Shown here: positions 16,967-27,800 of the stretch, one piece after another
Layout of the letters: each line of letters opens with the position of its first letter
Numbering within the stretch: the stretch's first letter is position 1
NCBI RefSeq assembly: GCF_011759365.1
Contig: NZ_JAARLZ010000002.1
Span: 310,001-374,000, forward strand
Source: Luteibacter anthropi
GTDB lineage: Bacteria; Pseudomonadota; Gammaproteobacteria; Xanthomonadales; Rhodanobacteraceae
Length of the DNA stretch: 64,000 bases
Direction: 5' to 3'
Position numbers and translations under genes: made by a program
The notes under the pieces: model-generated
Databases searched by the model: none
Told to the model about the DNA's origin: nothing
The model's input: only the letters and a program-made list of their open reading frames with translations

Positions 16967-17221
16967 TTAAAGATCAAATAATTTGATTGCGAAATAAATA
17001 ACCAACAGGAACAGGCACATGATTCCGAGCACGTCGGACACAGCCACGATGACGGCGGCGCGGTCCCCGTTTCTCGCAGCGCGCCAGAAATACCCGGTAT
17101 TGCCTGCCTGATATTTTCCGGCGCTGATATAACGCATGACGATTATTTTTGACACTGCACCAAAAATAATGGCGATAACCACAAAGGCCGCTAACCAGCC
17201 CGGCAACGATTGCAAGTTCAT
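16967..17221 (-). CDS. Small two-helix membrane protein
   Basis: 84 residues from the ATG at 17221, whose ATGA overlap with the oxygenase stop decides the start. Two hydrophobic segments (LPGWLAAFVVIAIIFGAVSK and VLGIMCLFLLVIYFAIKLF) flank a polar hairpin (GKYQAGNTGYFWRAARNGDR). Unrecognised. Topology resembles small immunity or assembly proteins. It ends 9 bases before the start of the hydrophobic/acidic protein. A role in protecting the host from, or exporting, that neighbour is possible but only positional. Confidence 0.7.
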   Translation of the reverse strand: MNLQSLPGWLAAFVVIAIIFGAVSKIIVMRYISAGKYQAGNTGYFWRAARNGDRAAVIVAVSDVLGIMCLFLLVIYFAIKLFDL

Positions 17222-17823
17222 TGAGCTGTCGACCTGATCTTGAATACCAAGGATGTGCGCAAGTAGGGGCAATCCCGTGTCGGGGCCTTTGCCGCATGAG
17301 GGATGGAGCCGTGGAACACGACGAGTCGCCCCGGTGAAGGTATGACGCACTGGGTGATCCGGGACATATCGTCCGTAAAGAATTGCGTCTCCCCGCCCCA
17401 GGCGCTGAACCAGGTTTCATTTACATAGACGACTGCGGTGTATTCGTCCGCCTCGCGAAGATTGTCCCTGTGAATGCCACCATCAAGACCGAAAGTGTGC
17501 CCATTTGCATATACCCGAAGAAGTTCGCCCTCCGGAAAAAGCATTTCTCGAAGCTGTATCCACACCTCATGAATCTCAGGGTAGCGAACGGCAAAAACCT
17601 GCTTTCTTTCACTTTGCGTCACAACATCCTTGCACCTGGACATCCTGAAGTCACCAAACCTCACATGCCAGAAAGACCGATGATCCATTCCCGGGTTTGA
17701 CATCCACCCGAAAGACCAGACTGGCTTTCGCAGAATCTGCGCGATGGGCTTCAATTGCTCCGTCGATAGGAAATCGTCCTGGACATGGAGCATTTCTGCT
17801 GTCACGTTATCAGCCGACTCCAT
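17218..17823 (-). CDS. 2-oxoglutarate/Fe(II)-dependent oxygenase (prolyl hydroxylase-like)
   Basis: 201 residues forming a compact double-stranded beta-helix oxygenase. The iron facial triad is H118 and D120 (GGIHRDN) with H176 (GSIPHAA), and the 2-oxoglutarate-binding Arg is R189 (YLRTSLVF). The framework YTAVVYVNETWFSAWGGETQ is typical of the 2OG-FeII_Oxy_3 family related to prolyl-4-hydroxylases. Such enzymes hydroxylate protein or peptide side chains or small molecules. It overlaps the exported-protein gene by 14 bases and the two-helix gene by 4, so a co-encoded protein is a reasonable substrate, but none is shown. Confidence 0.85.
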   Translation of the reverse strand: MESADNVTAEMLHVQDDFLSTEQLKPIAQILRKPVWSFGWMSNPGMDHRSFWHVRFGDFRMSRCKDVVTQSERKQVFAVRYPEIHEVWIQLREMLFPEGELLRVYANGHTFGLDGGIHRDNLREADEYTAVVYVNETWFSAWGGETQFFTDDMSRITQCVIPSPGRLVVFHGSIPHAAKAPTRDCPYLRTSLVFKIRSTAQ

Positions 17824-18283
17824 TGACGAGCCTCAGTTTGCGGGGCCTCGTCGTGACGGGGCGTTCAAGAATACCTAATCGACGGCCTTCCACGAAGGCG
17901 GACGGTGGAATCGATGCGGCACTACCGATCACATAGCCATAGTAATAATGGCTCCGCTTTCCATTAACGGAAACTCTTGATCGCAGGGTATAAGACCTGT
18001 CCCGTCGGACAAGGAAATCGTGCTTTGCTATGACCCTGGTGAGTTTGCGATCGGCCGCAATCACCATGGTAATGGGAATATCGCCCTGGAAATAGGGATC
18101 ATCAGGCGATAAACGACACCAGAAATTCCAACTGTCTGGCGACGCTCTTTCCCAGCGAACCTTGTAATTAATCTTGTTCTTCACAGGCTTTTCTGCCGAC
18201 ACGGCAGCATTGACCACGGAAAAAACAGACATCGCCATCGGGGCGCTCACAAGGGCCGCCCTCATAAACCCACGCCTATTCAT
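17810..18283 (-). CDS. Exported protein with Tat-like signal, unknown
   Basis: 157 residues from the ATG at 18283, chosen because AAGGA lies six bases upstream. The frame runs on to 18349 without a ribosome site. The N-terminus MNRRGFMRAALVSAPMAMSV resembles a twin-arginine signal ending near VNAAVSA. The mature ~125 residues (KINYKVRWERASPDSWNFWC, FQGDIPITMVIAADRKLTRV, SRVSVNGKRSHYYYGYVIGS) look beta-rich and are unrecognised. It is the first gene of the seven-gene operon. Base use is less GC-rich than the flanking housekeeping regions, as in the rest of the operon. Confidence 0.72.
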   Translation of the reverse strand: MNRRGFMRAALVSAPMAMSVFSVVNAAVSAEKPVKNKINYKVRWERASPDSWNFWCRLSPDDPYFQGDIPITMVIAADRKLTRVIAKHDFLVRRDRSYTLRSRVSVNGKRSHYYYGYVIGSAASIPPSAFVEGRRLGILERPVTTRPRKLRLVNGVG

Positions 18284-18819
18284 AAGATTCCTTTTATCCC
18301 TGAATACGAAGCTAATCCATCCACCCTGCTCACGTGTCACGCGATGCATTTTTATCCGACACCAGCGAAACCGTCTACAGCAATATATTTCGATTACATG
18401 CAGATCATCGTGAGAACCTGATTGCCGTGACGCAGAACGGAAATTAGAAGGTCATTGCATTGAAATAAAAGGCCGCTCACAAAAGGATGAATCAATCGTC
18501 TTTACTAAACCAGCCAATGATTATGCATTCCTTTCATGACCATCCATGATCAAGACAGGTGCGCGGTTGTATATCGAGAATTCCTGCGCGCTCCTTATGG
18601 CGACGCTATAGGGCTTCGCGCTCATGCGATCAGGCCCATTCCTTGCGCGTTCAATAAAATACCCATTTTGCCCAATGTCCACAAATTGACACACTGCATC
18701 GGCATGCTTCATCGCGCTGGTCGAATGGCGCAATCCAATAATCAGAACGGTGGCATGCCGTCACGCCCTGCGTCCTGCACAACGTCTGCTCCCACACCGA
18801 TACGCAAGGAACGAGAAAG
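18284..18819. other. AT-richer divergent intergenic region
   Basis: 536 bases between the start of the Fic/2OG operon (leftward) and the TonB receptor gene (rightward). Both promoters should lie here. A 70-codon minus-strand frame at 18521-18733 has no recognisable content or ribosome site, and I do not call it. No clear Fur box was found, although AATGATTATGCATT near 18516 is weakly similar. Confidence 0.5.
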
Positions 18820-21213
18820 ATGAAGTTCATCCATCGTGGACATGTTGGCGTGCTCCTGCTCGCCGTCGCCACGCCCGGTCTCGCATGGCCCGTGGAAACC
18901 CCACAGGGCAGCAACACCCCCGCCACTGCGAGTGACGACACCGGCAATGGACAGCCCAACCCCACTCCTGCGAAGGACAAGAAGACCACCAGCGACCTCG
19001 ATTCGGTCCAGGTCACCGGCAAGGCCGTGGGCTTCACCAATACGGTTATCCCGAAGGACGAACTGAAGTTCGAACCGCCGCTCAGCAGCGTCACCGATGC
19101 CGTGAACATGGCGCCGGGCGTGAACATCACCCAGGGCGGTGTCTTCGACAGCGACGATTACTCCACCGGCATCACCCTGCGCGGCTTCACGCAGGACCAG
19201 CTCGGCTTCACCATCGACGGCCTGCCCAATGGCTCGGCCGGTTATGCCGGCGGCTCCAAGCCAAACCGTTTCCTCGACAGCGAAAACCTCGCCTCGGCCA
19301 CCGTGTCGCAGGGCACCGCCGACATCGGTTCACCGTCGTTGCAGGCCCTGGGTGGCACGCTGAGCTATCAGTCGAACGATCCGAAGAGCGAAGCCGGCGT
19401 GCGCGTCGACCAGTCGATTGGCCAGTGGGATGCCAAGCGCACCTTCATCCGCCTGGATACCGGCAGCTTCTTCAACAACACCACGACGGCTTACATCAGC
19501 TACTCCACCACCCATAACGATCGCTGGATCGGTTTCGGCCACCCGGACAACGGCCACACCAGCCGCGACCACGTGGATCTCAAGCTGATCAGCAACGTCA
19601 CCGACAAGCTCACGATCACCTCGCGCTTCTCGTGGGACAATGCCTACGAAAACAACTACAACGACGTCACCAAGGCACAGTTCCAGCAGGATCCGAACTA
19701 CGACTTCCTCACCACGAAGTGGACCGGCGATCCGAACACGGACCAGCAATACGTCAATGCGTGGAACACCAAGCGCAAGAACGCACTGGCGGGCGTGAAG
19801 TTCGACTACCAGGTGAGCGACGACGCGGACATCAGCTTCTATCCGTACTACCACTTCCAGGAAGGCTATGGCGGCTGGATGCCCCCGTACCAGCTCTATG
19901 CCACCGACAAGGGCGGCAACCTGGTGAACAACTACCCGGCGGCAGGTGCCGGCTTCGTCCAGGCCTATTACCGTTCGCCCAACGGCGTGGCGCTGGCCCA
20001 GCCCAATGGCTGTGCCAATCCGTTCGATGCCAGCTGCTATCCGGCCGGCTCGTCGCCGATCAACAGCTTCCGCGGCAGCACGTACAAGAACAACCGCTAC
20101 GGTTTCATGCTCGATGGCCACTGGGACATCGCCGGCAACCACCTCTACGCAGGTACCTGGTTCGAAGACCAGGATCGCAACGCCGGACGCAACTGGTATG
20201 AGGTGCTCGACACCGCCACGTCGTGGAAGTACGACCGCGACGCGTACTACCTGCAGTTCCTGGACAAGCTCAAGACCGACACGCGCAAGCTGTTCCTCCA
20301 GGACAACGTCACCTTCGGTCCCGTGGACGTATCGCTGGGCGTGAGCAAGTACCTGGTGAACATCTCCGGACAGGATCTCATTGCCGGCAACCGTTTTGCC
20401 GACAAGGATTTCAACTCCGACATCCTGCCGTCGGTGGGCGCCGTATGGCATCTCACCCCGGAATCGCAGATCTACGCCAGCTACACGAAGAACTTCTCGC
20501 CCCCGTCCGACAGCGTCGTGCAGGCGGCCGACAGCGGCACCGATATCAGCCAGGTGAAGCCGGAGACGTCTTCCAACATCGACCTCGGCTACCGCTACCA
20601 GACCCGCGACTTCCAGGCCAGCGTGGCGCTGTACCACGTGCGCTTCGCCAACCAGATCAACGAGATCACCCCCACCTCGCAGTACACCCACATCAACTAC
20701 ACCGTGGGCACCGAGGGCACCTACATCAACGTGGGCGGTATCGAGTCGAAGGGTATCGAGGGCCTCGTGGACTGGACCGTGATCCCGACGCTGGATCTGT
20801 ACGCTTCGGCCACGCTCAACGATTCCACCTACCTGCAGAACCTGGACGGCATCACGAAGGGCAACAAGGTGACGGGGCAGCCGGGTCGCATGCTCGCGGT
20901 GGGCATCAACTGGCACAAGGACGACTTCCGTGCCGGCCTGTCCGCCAAGTACGTGGGCGATCGTTACGGCACCCGCGACAACACCGAGAAGATGAACCCG
21001 TACACGGTGTTCGATGCCAACGTCGGCTATCACGTCGATCTGGCAGGCGGCAAGGCGGCCACGCCCTGGATCAAGTCGCTCGACTTCACGCTATCGGTGA
21101 CCAACCTGGCCAACCGTCGTTACCTGGCCACCCTGGGTGACGATTCGACTCCCGGCTATTACTACATCGGTGCGCCGCGCACCTTTGTGCTGACGGCCTC
21201 CGCGCAGTTCTGA
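18820..21213 (+). CDS. TonB-dependent outer-membrane receptor
   Basis: 797 residues with AAGGA upstream of the ATG. The signal peptide ends near GLAWP, followed by a Gly/Pro/Lys-rich linker. The TonB box region is DLDSVQVTG. The plug domain (SSVTDAVNMAPGVNITQGGV, ITLRGFTQDQLGFTIDGLPN) and a 22-strand-type barrel follow. It ends TFVLTASAQF with a terminal Phe. It imports a ligand across the outer membrane using TonB energy. The ligand (siderophore, sugar or other) is unknown, and no metabolic genes of a specific pathway are adjacent. A strong hairpin terminator follows. Confidence 0.92.
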   Translation: MKFIHRGHVGVLLLAVATPGLAWPVETPQGSNTPATASDDTGNGQPNPTPAKDKKTTSDLDSVQVTGKAVGFTNTVIPKDELKFEPPLSSVTDAVNMAPGVNITQGGVFDSDDYSTGITLRGFTQDQLGFTIDGLPNGSAGYAGGSKPNRFLDSENLASATVSQGTADIGSPSLQALGGTLSYQSNDPKSEAGVRVDQSIGQWDAKRTFIRLDTGSFFNNTTTAYISYSTTHNDRWIGFGHPDNGHTSRDHVDLKLISNVTDKLTITSRFSWDNAYENNYNDVTKAQFQQDPNYDFLTTKWTGDPNTDQQYVNAWNTKRKNALAGVKFDYQVSDDADISFYPYYHFQEGYGGWMPPYQLYATDKGGNLVNNYPAAGAGFVQAYYRSPNGVALAQPNGCANPFDASCYPAGSSPINSFRGSTYKNNRYGFMLDGHWDIAGNHLYAGTWFEDQDRNAGRNWYEVLDTATSWKYDRDAYYLQFLDKLKTDTRKLFLQDNVTFGPVDVSLGVSKYLVNISGQDLIAGNRFADKDFNSDILPSVGAVWHLTPESQIYASYTKNFSPPSDSVVQAADSGTDISQVKPETSSNIDLGYRYQTRDFQASVALYHVRFANQINEITPTSQYTHINYTVGTEGTYINVGGIESKGIEGLVDWTVIPTLDLYASATLNDSTYLQNLDGITKGNKVTGQPGRMLAVGINWHKDDFRAGLSAKYVGDRYGTRDNTEKMNPYTVFDANVGYHVDLAGGKAATPWIKSLDFTLSVTNLANRRYLATLGDDSTPGYYYIGAPRTFVLTASAQF

Positions 21214-21219
21214 TGTTGA

Positions 21220-21254
21220 AAGGCCCGGGCGATCGTTGCGATCGCCCGGGCCTT
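21220..21254. terminator. Bidirectional hairpin terminator
   Basis: A perfect 16-base stem, AAGGCCCGGGCGATCG (21220-21235) and CGATCGCCCGGGCCTT (21239-21254), with a TTG loop, between the convergent TonB receptor and PACE genes. The A/T ends of the stem favour use in both directions. Confidence 0.85.
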
Positions 21255-21262
21255 CCGGTGAT

Positions 21263-21706
21263 TCAGGACGCCTTGTGCTGCGGCACCGGCTCACCCCGCG
21301 AGGGCAGCCCGAAGATGCGATCGAATGCCCATGTGTACACGAAGGTGTAGATCGGGAAGAAGATGAGCAGCACCGCCTCCATGCTCGCTGCCTTCAGCAG
21401 CGATACGTCCATCCACCAGGAAATCAGCGGAATCAGCATGCACACCAGCGAGAGCTGGAAGCCGGCGGCGTGAAGCACGCGGCGAAGCATGCTGCGGCCC
21501 TTGTCGGCGCGCGTACGCTCCCAGGCCTCGAACAAGGTGTTGTACAGCACGTTCCAGGTGGCGGCGGTGGTGGAAATCACGACCGCGAGCGGGCCGGTGA
21601 CCGAGGCGTGACTGCCGCCCATGATCGCAAGACAGGCCGCCGAAACGACCACGCCGATCAGTTCGTAGCCCACCACGTACACCAGTTTTCGCTTCAGACC
21701 CTGCAC
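21263..21706 (-). CDS. PACE-family proton-coupled efflux protein
   Basis: About 147 residues from a GTG at 21706 with AGGTG upstream. The open frame extends to a TTG at 21763, but the family normally starts close to GLKRKLVYVVGYE. It has four helices in two BTP (bacterial transmembrane pair) repeats. The first contains the conserved Glu in GYELIGVVVSAACL, and TWNVLYNTLFEAWERTR is the family signature between helices. PACE proteins such as AceI expel chlorhexidine and related biocides or short polyamines. It ends before the receptor terminator, in convergent orientation. Substrate here is unknown. Confidence 0.85.
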   Translation of the reverse strand: MQGLKRKLVYVVGYELIGVVVSAACLAIMGGSHASVTGPLAVVISTTAATWNVLYNTLFEAWERTRADKGRSMLRRVLHAAGFQLSLVCMLIPLISWWMDVSLLKAASMEAVLLIFFPIYTFVYTWAFDRIFGLPSRGEPVPQHKAS

Positions 21707-21769
21707 TGCCGTGTCACCTATATATCGATACGGCAGATTGTCAGGCAGTTTCCCTGATAGCAAAAGTAA

Positions 21770-21796
21770 ACGCCTATCAAATTATCTGATAGGCGT
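21770..21796. terminator. Hairpin between PACE gene and autotransporter
   Basis: ACGCCTATCA (21770-21779) pairs perfectly with TGATAGGCGT (21787-21796) around a 7-base loop. Read leftward it is followed by a T-rich stretch (TTTACTTTTG), so it probably terminates the autotransporter transcript before the PACE gene. Confidence 0.7.
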
Positions 21797-21825
21797 CGTA
21801 TTTGGCTTCAAGTGGGGGCAAACCG

Positions 21826-21853
21826 CCCGGGCGACTCGTGAAAGTCACCCGGG
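21826..21853 (-). terminator. Hairpin just after the autotransporter stop
   Basis: CCCGGGCGACT (21826-21836) and AGTCACCCGGG (21843-21853) pair with a single G-U-type mismatch, 12 bases past the autotransporter stop. Together with the next hairpin it forms a double terminator. Confidence 0.65.
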
Positions 21854-21864
21854 CCTGTCCGTCG

Positions 21865-24800
21865 TCAGAAGTTCCAGCGGAACCCCAGGTTGACGGAATC
21901 GCTGGACGAATGGTCCGCGCGGTCCGCGTTGTAGTACACGAAGGTGCTGGCGGCCGGGGTGATGTCGAAGCTCATGCCCACGCCCGCCTGCCAGTGATTG
22001 CGCACCGGCCGCGAACCCTGCACGACGAAGCTGTCGGTCGGCACGCCCGCGAAGGCGTTGTTCACCGACACCGTACCGTCCTTGGTGTTGTGCAGGTAAC
22101 GCACCATCACGATCGGGTGCAGCTTCGTGCCGGCCACGCCCAGGTCAACATCGCCGACCAGTCGCAGGCCTGCGCCGTACTGCATGCTGCTGGCGTTGGC
22201 CTTGCCCACGCGCAGGTCTGCATCGCCTGCGCCCTTCTCGGTGAACGCGTCGTACTTCACCTTCGTGTAGTACGCACCGACGAACGGCTCCAGGTGCAGG
22301 CCCTTGCCCACTTCGAAGCGATAGCCGCCTTCCAGCGCCGCGTTGATCGTCTTGCCGTCGTAGCTGCCCGTGGCCTGCGGTGTATACGGACCGACCGCGA
22401 TACGACGAGCGCTGTCGGCACTCTGCCAGCCATACGAGGCCAGGCCTTCCGCCCACCACTGCTGCTGGTTGAAGTACAGCGCGTGGATACCGATGGCGGC
22501 CTGGTCCACGTCGGTGTAATCACCGCGGCGATCCACTTCCGTCCGCGAGTTGGCGAAGTTGGCATGCACACCCAGGCGCAGGTCCGGGGTGACCGAGGTA
22601 TCCGCGCCGATGATGAGGCCATGGATGCGGTAGTCGGTCTTGGCGACATCGGTGCTGCGATCGAAATCACTGCTCGAGGTGTATGGCTCGGCCCAGACGG
22701 CCGGGCCCTGCTCACCCGTGTCGCGGGCCAGCTTCAGGCGATAGAACAGCGTGTCCTGGTACTGGCTCTGGCCGCTGAGTTCCGCGTTCGCTGCCGAGGC
22801 ATAGGTTTCACCCGTGAGCGAATCGAACGAGCGGATCACCTGGTCGGAGGTCAGGCCACGTGCATAGCCCAGCAGGGTCGGCAGCGGGTTGCCGCCCGAG
22901 GTCGCGATGGTCTGCAACGCCGTCGCCATGCGGTACTGGTTGCCGTTGAGGCCGGCGAACTGGTTGAACGGCTTGCCACCCGTGCCTTGCCCGCCACCGG
23001 CCTGGCTCAGCGTCAGGATCAGCTGGTTGCCCTGCTGCGTGACGCTGGCATTGAGGAACGGCAAGGTGTTCTGCACCACGCTGGCATAGGCACCCGAGAT
23101 GCCGCCGCTCGCATTGATGATCGTGTAGTTGGTGATCGGTGCGTAGGTGCCGGCCGAGGGCAGTGCCACCAGCTGGCCGCCGAGCGAAGCACTGCCATTG
23201 ACGTTGATGCTGTCGCTGGCGCCGCCTGCGTTGGTGCGCACCTGGGTCGTGGAACCGGCGCCCAGGGCCAGGCCGCCCGTGGTGAGCGTCGAGCCCGGCG
23301 TACCTGTGCCAGCCGCCGCGCCGGTCGCACCATTCGTGCCGCTCGGCGCCACCGTGCCGCCGTTGCCGACCGTGACCGGACCGCTGATCGTGCCGCCACC
23401 GATGAGGCCGCCACCGGCATTGACGGTGACCGGACCGGTCAGGCTGCCGTTGACCACCAGGTTGCCACCCACCGTCGTACCGCCGGTGAAGCTTGCCGAT
23501 GTGCCGCTGGCGACCGAGAGCGTGCCTGCGCCGACGTTGAGGTTGCTGATGTTGGTGAACGACGCACCCGGCAGGTTCGCCTCACCCGTGCCCGTGATGT
23601 TGAGCGTGCTGCCCGGAGCGGTGCCGTTGACCGTACCCGTGATGCCCGGCAGGTTGCCGTAGCTCACGTTGATCGTGCTGCCACCGCCGAGGTTCAGCGC
23701 GCCGCCCAGCGGACCGCTGGCCGTGACGTTGTTGCCGCTGCCGTTGAGGCTGGCCGTCGCGCCCGCGCCCACCGTGATGTTGCCGGTGTACGGATTGCTG
23801 GCATTGAGGACGCCGCCGTTCACCGTGACGCCACCGGTGAGGCCAGCGAGCGAGCCACCCAGGTTCAACGTGCCCGTGCCCTGCTTCAGCAGGCCACCGG
23901 AACCCGACACGCTGCCGTTGATACCCAGGTCCTGCGTGCCCTGCACGGTCAGGCCGTTCGTTCCCACGTTCACGTTATTGGCGATCGTGACCGCCGTGGC
24001 ACCGGACTGCAGGCTGCCGCCGTTGATCGACAGGTCACCCGTACCCAGCGCCGTGTTGCTGCCCAGGGTGAGTGAGCCGCCGTTGACCGTGGTGCCACCG
24101 CTGTAGCTGCTGTTGCCGTTGAGCGTGAGCGACGCATTGCCGTTCTTGACGAGGCTGCCTGCGCCGGAGATGGCTCCATTGAGCGTGAGGGCCTGGTTGC
24201 CCGGCAGGGTCAGCGCTGCATTGAGCACAACCGCGTTGGCCAGTGTCGTGGCCGCCGACGAGTCGAGGGTGGCTGCACCGCCGACGGTCAGCGCACCCGT
24301 GCCCAGCGCGGCATCGTTGCCGGTGAGCAAGGTGCCTGCGTTCAAGGTGACGCCACCGCTGAAGGTGTTGGCGCCGCCGAGGTTCAGCGTGCCTGCGCCG
24401 TTCTTGACGAGGCTGCCGGTGCCGGCCACCGTGCCGTTGAACACGCTGTCGCCCGCACCCGCCAGCGTGAGCGCGTTGGCGCCCAGCGCCACCGTGCTGC
24501 CGGCCACGCCGCCGAGAGTACCGATGCTCTGGTTGCCTCCGGCGGATATGTCGAACGTGCCGGTGCCGGCGAGATTCACCGCACCCGAAGACGACAGGCT
24601 GCCGCCCGCACCGATGGCGAGCGTGCCAGCGTTGATCGTCGTGCCGCCGGTATAGGTATTCGCGCCGGTCAGGGTCAGCGTCGATGCACCGTCCTTGATG
24701 ACGCCACCCGCACCCGACACCACGCCGCCGATCGTCAGCGGGTTGCTGCCCAGTACATCGAGGCTGGCACCCGTGGCGATGCCGACATTGTTGGCGATGG

Positions 24801-27800
24801 TGACTGGCGCATTCGTATCCAGCGAAGCGTTCGCGGTCACGCTGAGGGCGCCCGTGCCGAGTGCATCGTTGCTGCCGAGCACCAGGCCGCCTTGATTGAG
24901 CGTGACACCACCGGTGAAGGTGTTCGCGCCGCCGAGCGTCTGGATACCCGCACCGTTCTTCACGAGGCTGCCCGCACCAGCGATCACGCCGTTGAACGCG
25001 GTATTGCCTACGCCGCCCAGCGTCAGCGCATTGGCGCCCAGTGTCACCGTGCTACCGGTCACACCGGCCAGCGAGCCGATGGTCTGGTTGCCGCCTGCGG
25101 AGATGTCGAAACCGGTACCGGCATTGGCAAGGTTCACCGCACCGCTCGCGGCGAGGCTGCCGCCTGCACCGATCGCCAGGATGCCTTCGTTGATCGTCGT
25201 GCCACCGGTATAGGTATTGGCACCCGTCAGGGTTTCCGTGCCGGTACCGATCTTGGTCAGACCGCCGGTGCCGGCGATCGAACCGCTATAGGTACCATCG
25301 GCGGCGCCGCCTACCGTCAGCGAGTTGCCACCGAGGTTCACGGTGCCGCCGCCGACCAGCGTACCGAACACCTGGGTGCCGTTACCCGCCGAGAGGTCGA
25401 AGGTGGCGCCGGTGGCAAGGTTCACGATGCCGTTGGCGTAAAGGCTGGCGCCTGCGCCGAGGGCTAGCGTGCCGGCGTTGATATTGGTGCCGCCGGTATA
25501 GGTGTTGTTGCCATTCAAGGTCAGCGTCGCGTTGCCGTTCTTGGTCAGGCTGCCGGCACCCGAGATATCGCCGTTGAGGGTCAGGTCGTTGGTACCGAGC
25601 ACCGTGAGGCCGGCGTTGAGCGTGATGGCATTGACGAGCGTGGTCGGGCCACTGGAATCCAGCGTCGCACCGCCCGTGCCACCCACGGTGAGCGTGCCGC
25701 TGCCCAGCGCACCATTGCTGCCGACGATCAGGCCACCGCCATTGAGCGCGACACCACCGCTGAAGGTGTTCACGCCGTTGAGGGTCTGCACGCCCGCGCC
25801 GTCCTTCACGAGGCCGCCGCTACCGCTGATGACGCCGCTGTAGGTGCCGTCGGTCGCGCCACCGAGCGTAAGCGTGTTGCCACCCAGTGCCACCGAGCTG
25901 CCCGCCACGCCGCCCAGCGATCCGATGGTCTGGTTGCCGCCACCGGAGATGTCGAACGTGCCGGTACCCGTGAGGTTCACGGCGCCGGTCGATGCCAGGC
26001 TTCCACCTGCACCGATCGCCAGCGTGCCGCTGTTGATCGTGGTGCCGCCGGTATAGGTGTTGGCACCCGTCAGCGTCAGCACCGAGGCGCCGTCCTTGGT
26101 CAGGCCACCGGCACCGGAGATGACGCCACCCAGCGTGAGCGCATTGCTGCCCAGCACGGTGAGGTTGCCGCTCGCCGCGAGGTCCACGGCATTGGTGACG
26201 TTCAGCGGGCTGGTGTTGTCGAGCGTGGCATTGCCACCGACCGAGAGCGCACCCGTGCCCAGGGCGTCGTTGTTGCCGAGCACCAGGCCACCGGCATTCA
26301 GTGTCACGCCGCCGCTGAAGGTGCTGGCACCACCCAGCGTCTGGATGCCTGCGCCGTTCTTGATCAGGCTGCCGGTTCCCGTCAGGGCACCGTCGAAGGC
26401 GGAGTTGCCGACGCCTCCGAGCGTGAGTGCATTCGCACCCAGCGCCACCGTACTGCCAGCCACGCCAGCCAGCGAACCGATGCTCTGGTTGCCGCCCGCG
26501 CTGATGTCGAACGTCGTGCCGTTGTTGGCGAGGGTCACCGCACCTGTATCGGCGAGGCTGCCGCCTGCACCGATGGCGAGCGTGCCGGCGTTGATCGTCG
26601 TGCCACCGGTAAAGGTGTTGGCACCGGTCAGGGTTTCCGTGCCCGAGCCTTCCTTGATCAGGCCGCCCGTGCCGGCGATGGCGCCGCTGTAGGTGCCGTT
26701 GGCCGTGCCGCCCAGGGTGAGCGAATTGGCGCCGATATTGACGGTGCCGCTGCCATTGAGCGTACCGAACACCTGGGAGCCGTTGCCTGCGGAGAGGTCG
26801 AACGTGGCGCCGCCGGCCAGGTTGACCGTGCCGTTGGTGTTCAGGCTGGCACCTGCACCCAGGGCAAGCGTACCGGCATTGATGTTGGTGTCGCCGGTGT
26901 ACGTGTTGAGACCATTGAGGGTCAGCGTTGCAGTGCCATCCTTGGTCAGGCTGCCCGTGCCGGAAAGCACGCCGTTGAGCGTCAGCGCGTTGCTGCCAAG
27001 TACGGTAAGTCCGGCATTGAGCGTGATGTTGTTCGCGAGCGTGATCGGTCCTGACGAATCGAGGGTGGTCACACCGCCGACCGTCAATGCACCCGTGCCC
27101 AGCGCGGCGTTGTCGCCAACGATCAGGCCGCCGGCATTGAGTGTTACGCCGCCGCTGAAGGTATTTGCGCCGCCGAGTGTTTCCACGCCGGTCCCGGTCT
27201 TCACCAGGCGACCGCTACCCGTGATCAGGCCATCGAACGTCCGGTCGCTCGCGTCGCCGAAGGTGAGCGCGTTGCCACCCAGCGTCAGGTTGGTTCCCGT
27301 CACACCCGTGAGGAAGCCCACGGACTGATCGCCGGTCGCACCGGAGATGTCAAAGGTGGCACCCGCCGTGCTGAGCGCCAGGCCGCTGTTCGCCGCGAGG
27401 CTGCCGCCGGCACCGAGTGCCAACGTGCCTTCGTTGATCGTGGTACCGCCGGTGAACGTGTTCGCACCGGTCAGCGTGAGGGTTGATGCACCATTCTTCG
27501 AGATACCACCCGAGCCGGACAGGACGCCACCGAGGGTCAGCGGATTGCTGCCGAGCACGTTAAGGCCCGCGCCGGCACCCAGCGCGATGTTGTTGCCGAC
27601 GTTCAGCGAGGCATTCGCATCGAGCACCGAGTTGCCGGTGACATTGAGCGCACCCGTGCCAAGCGCGGCGTTATTGCCGAGCACGAGCGTGCCGCCGGCC
27701 AGGTTGAGGCCGCTGCTGAAGGTGTTCGCGCCATTGAGGGTGAGGGACGACGCGCCGCTCTTGGTGATGCCGCCCGTACCGGAGACGACGCCAGCGAGGG

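Noticed and set aside
18521-18733. 70-codon minus-strand frame between the Fic operon and the TonB receptor
   Set aside because: No ribosome site, no recognisable sequence, and it lies in an expected promoter region.
19330-21033. 567-codon minus-strand frame opposite the first TonB receptor
   Set aside because: Val/Arg/Gly-rich shadow of the receptor with no recognisable motif.
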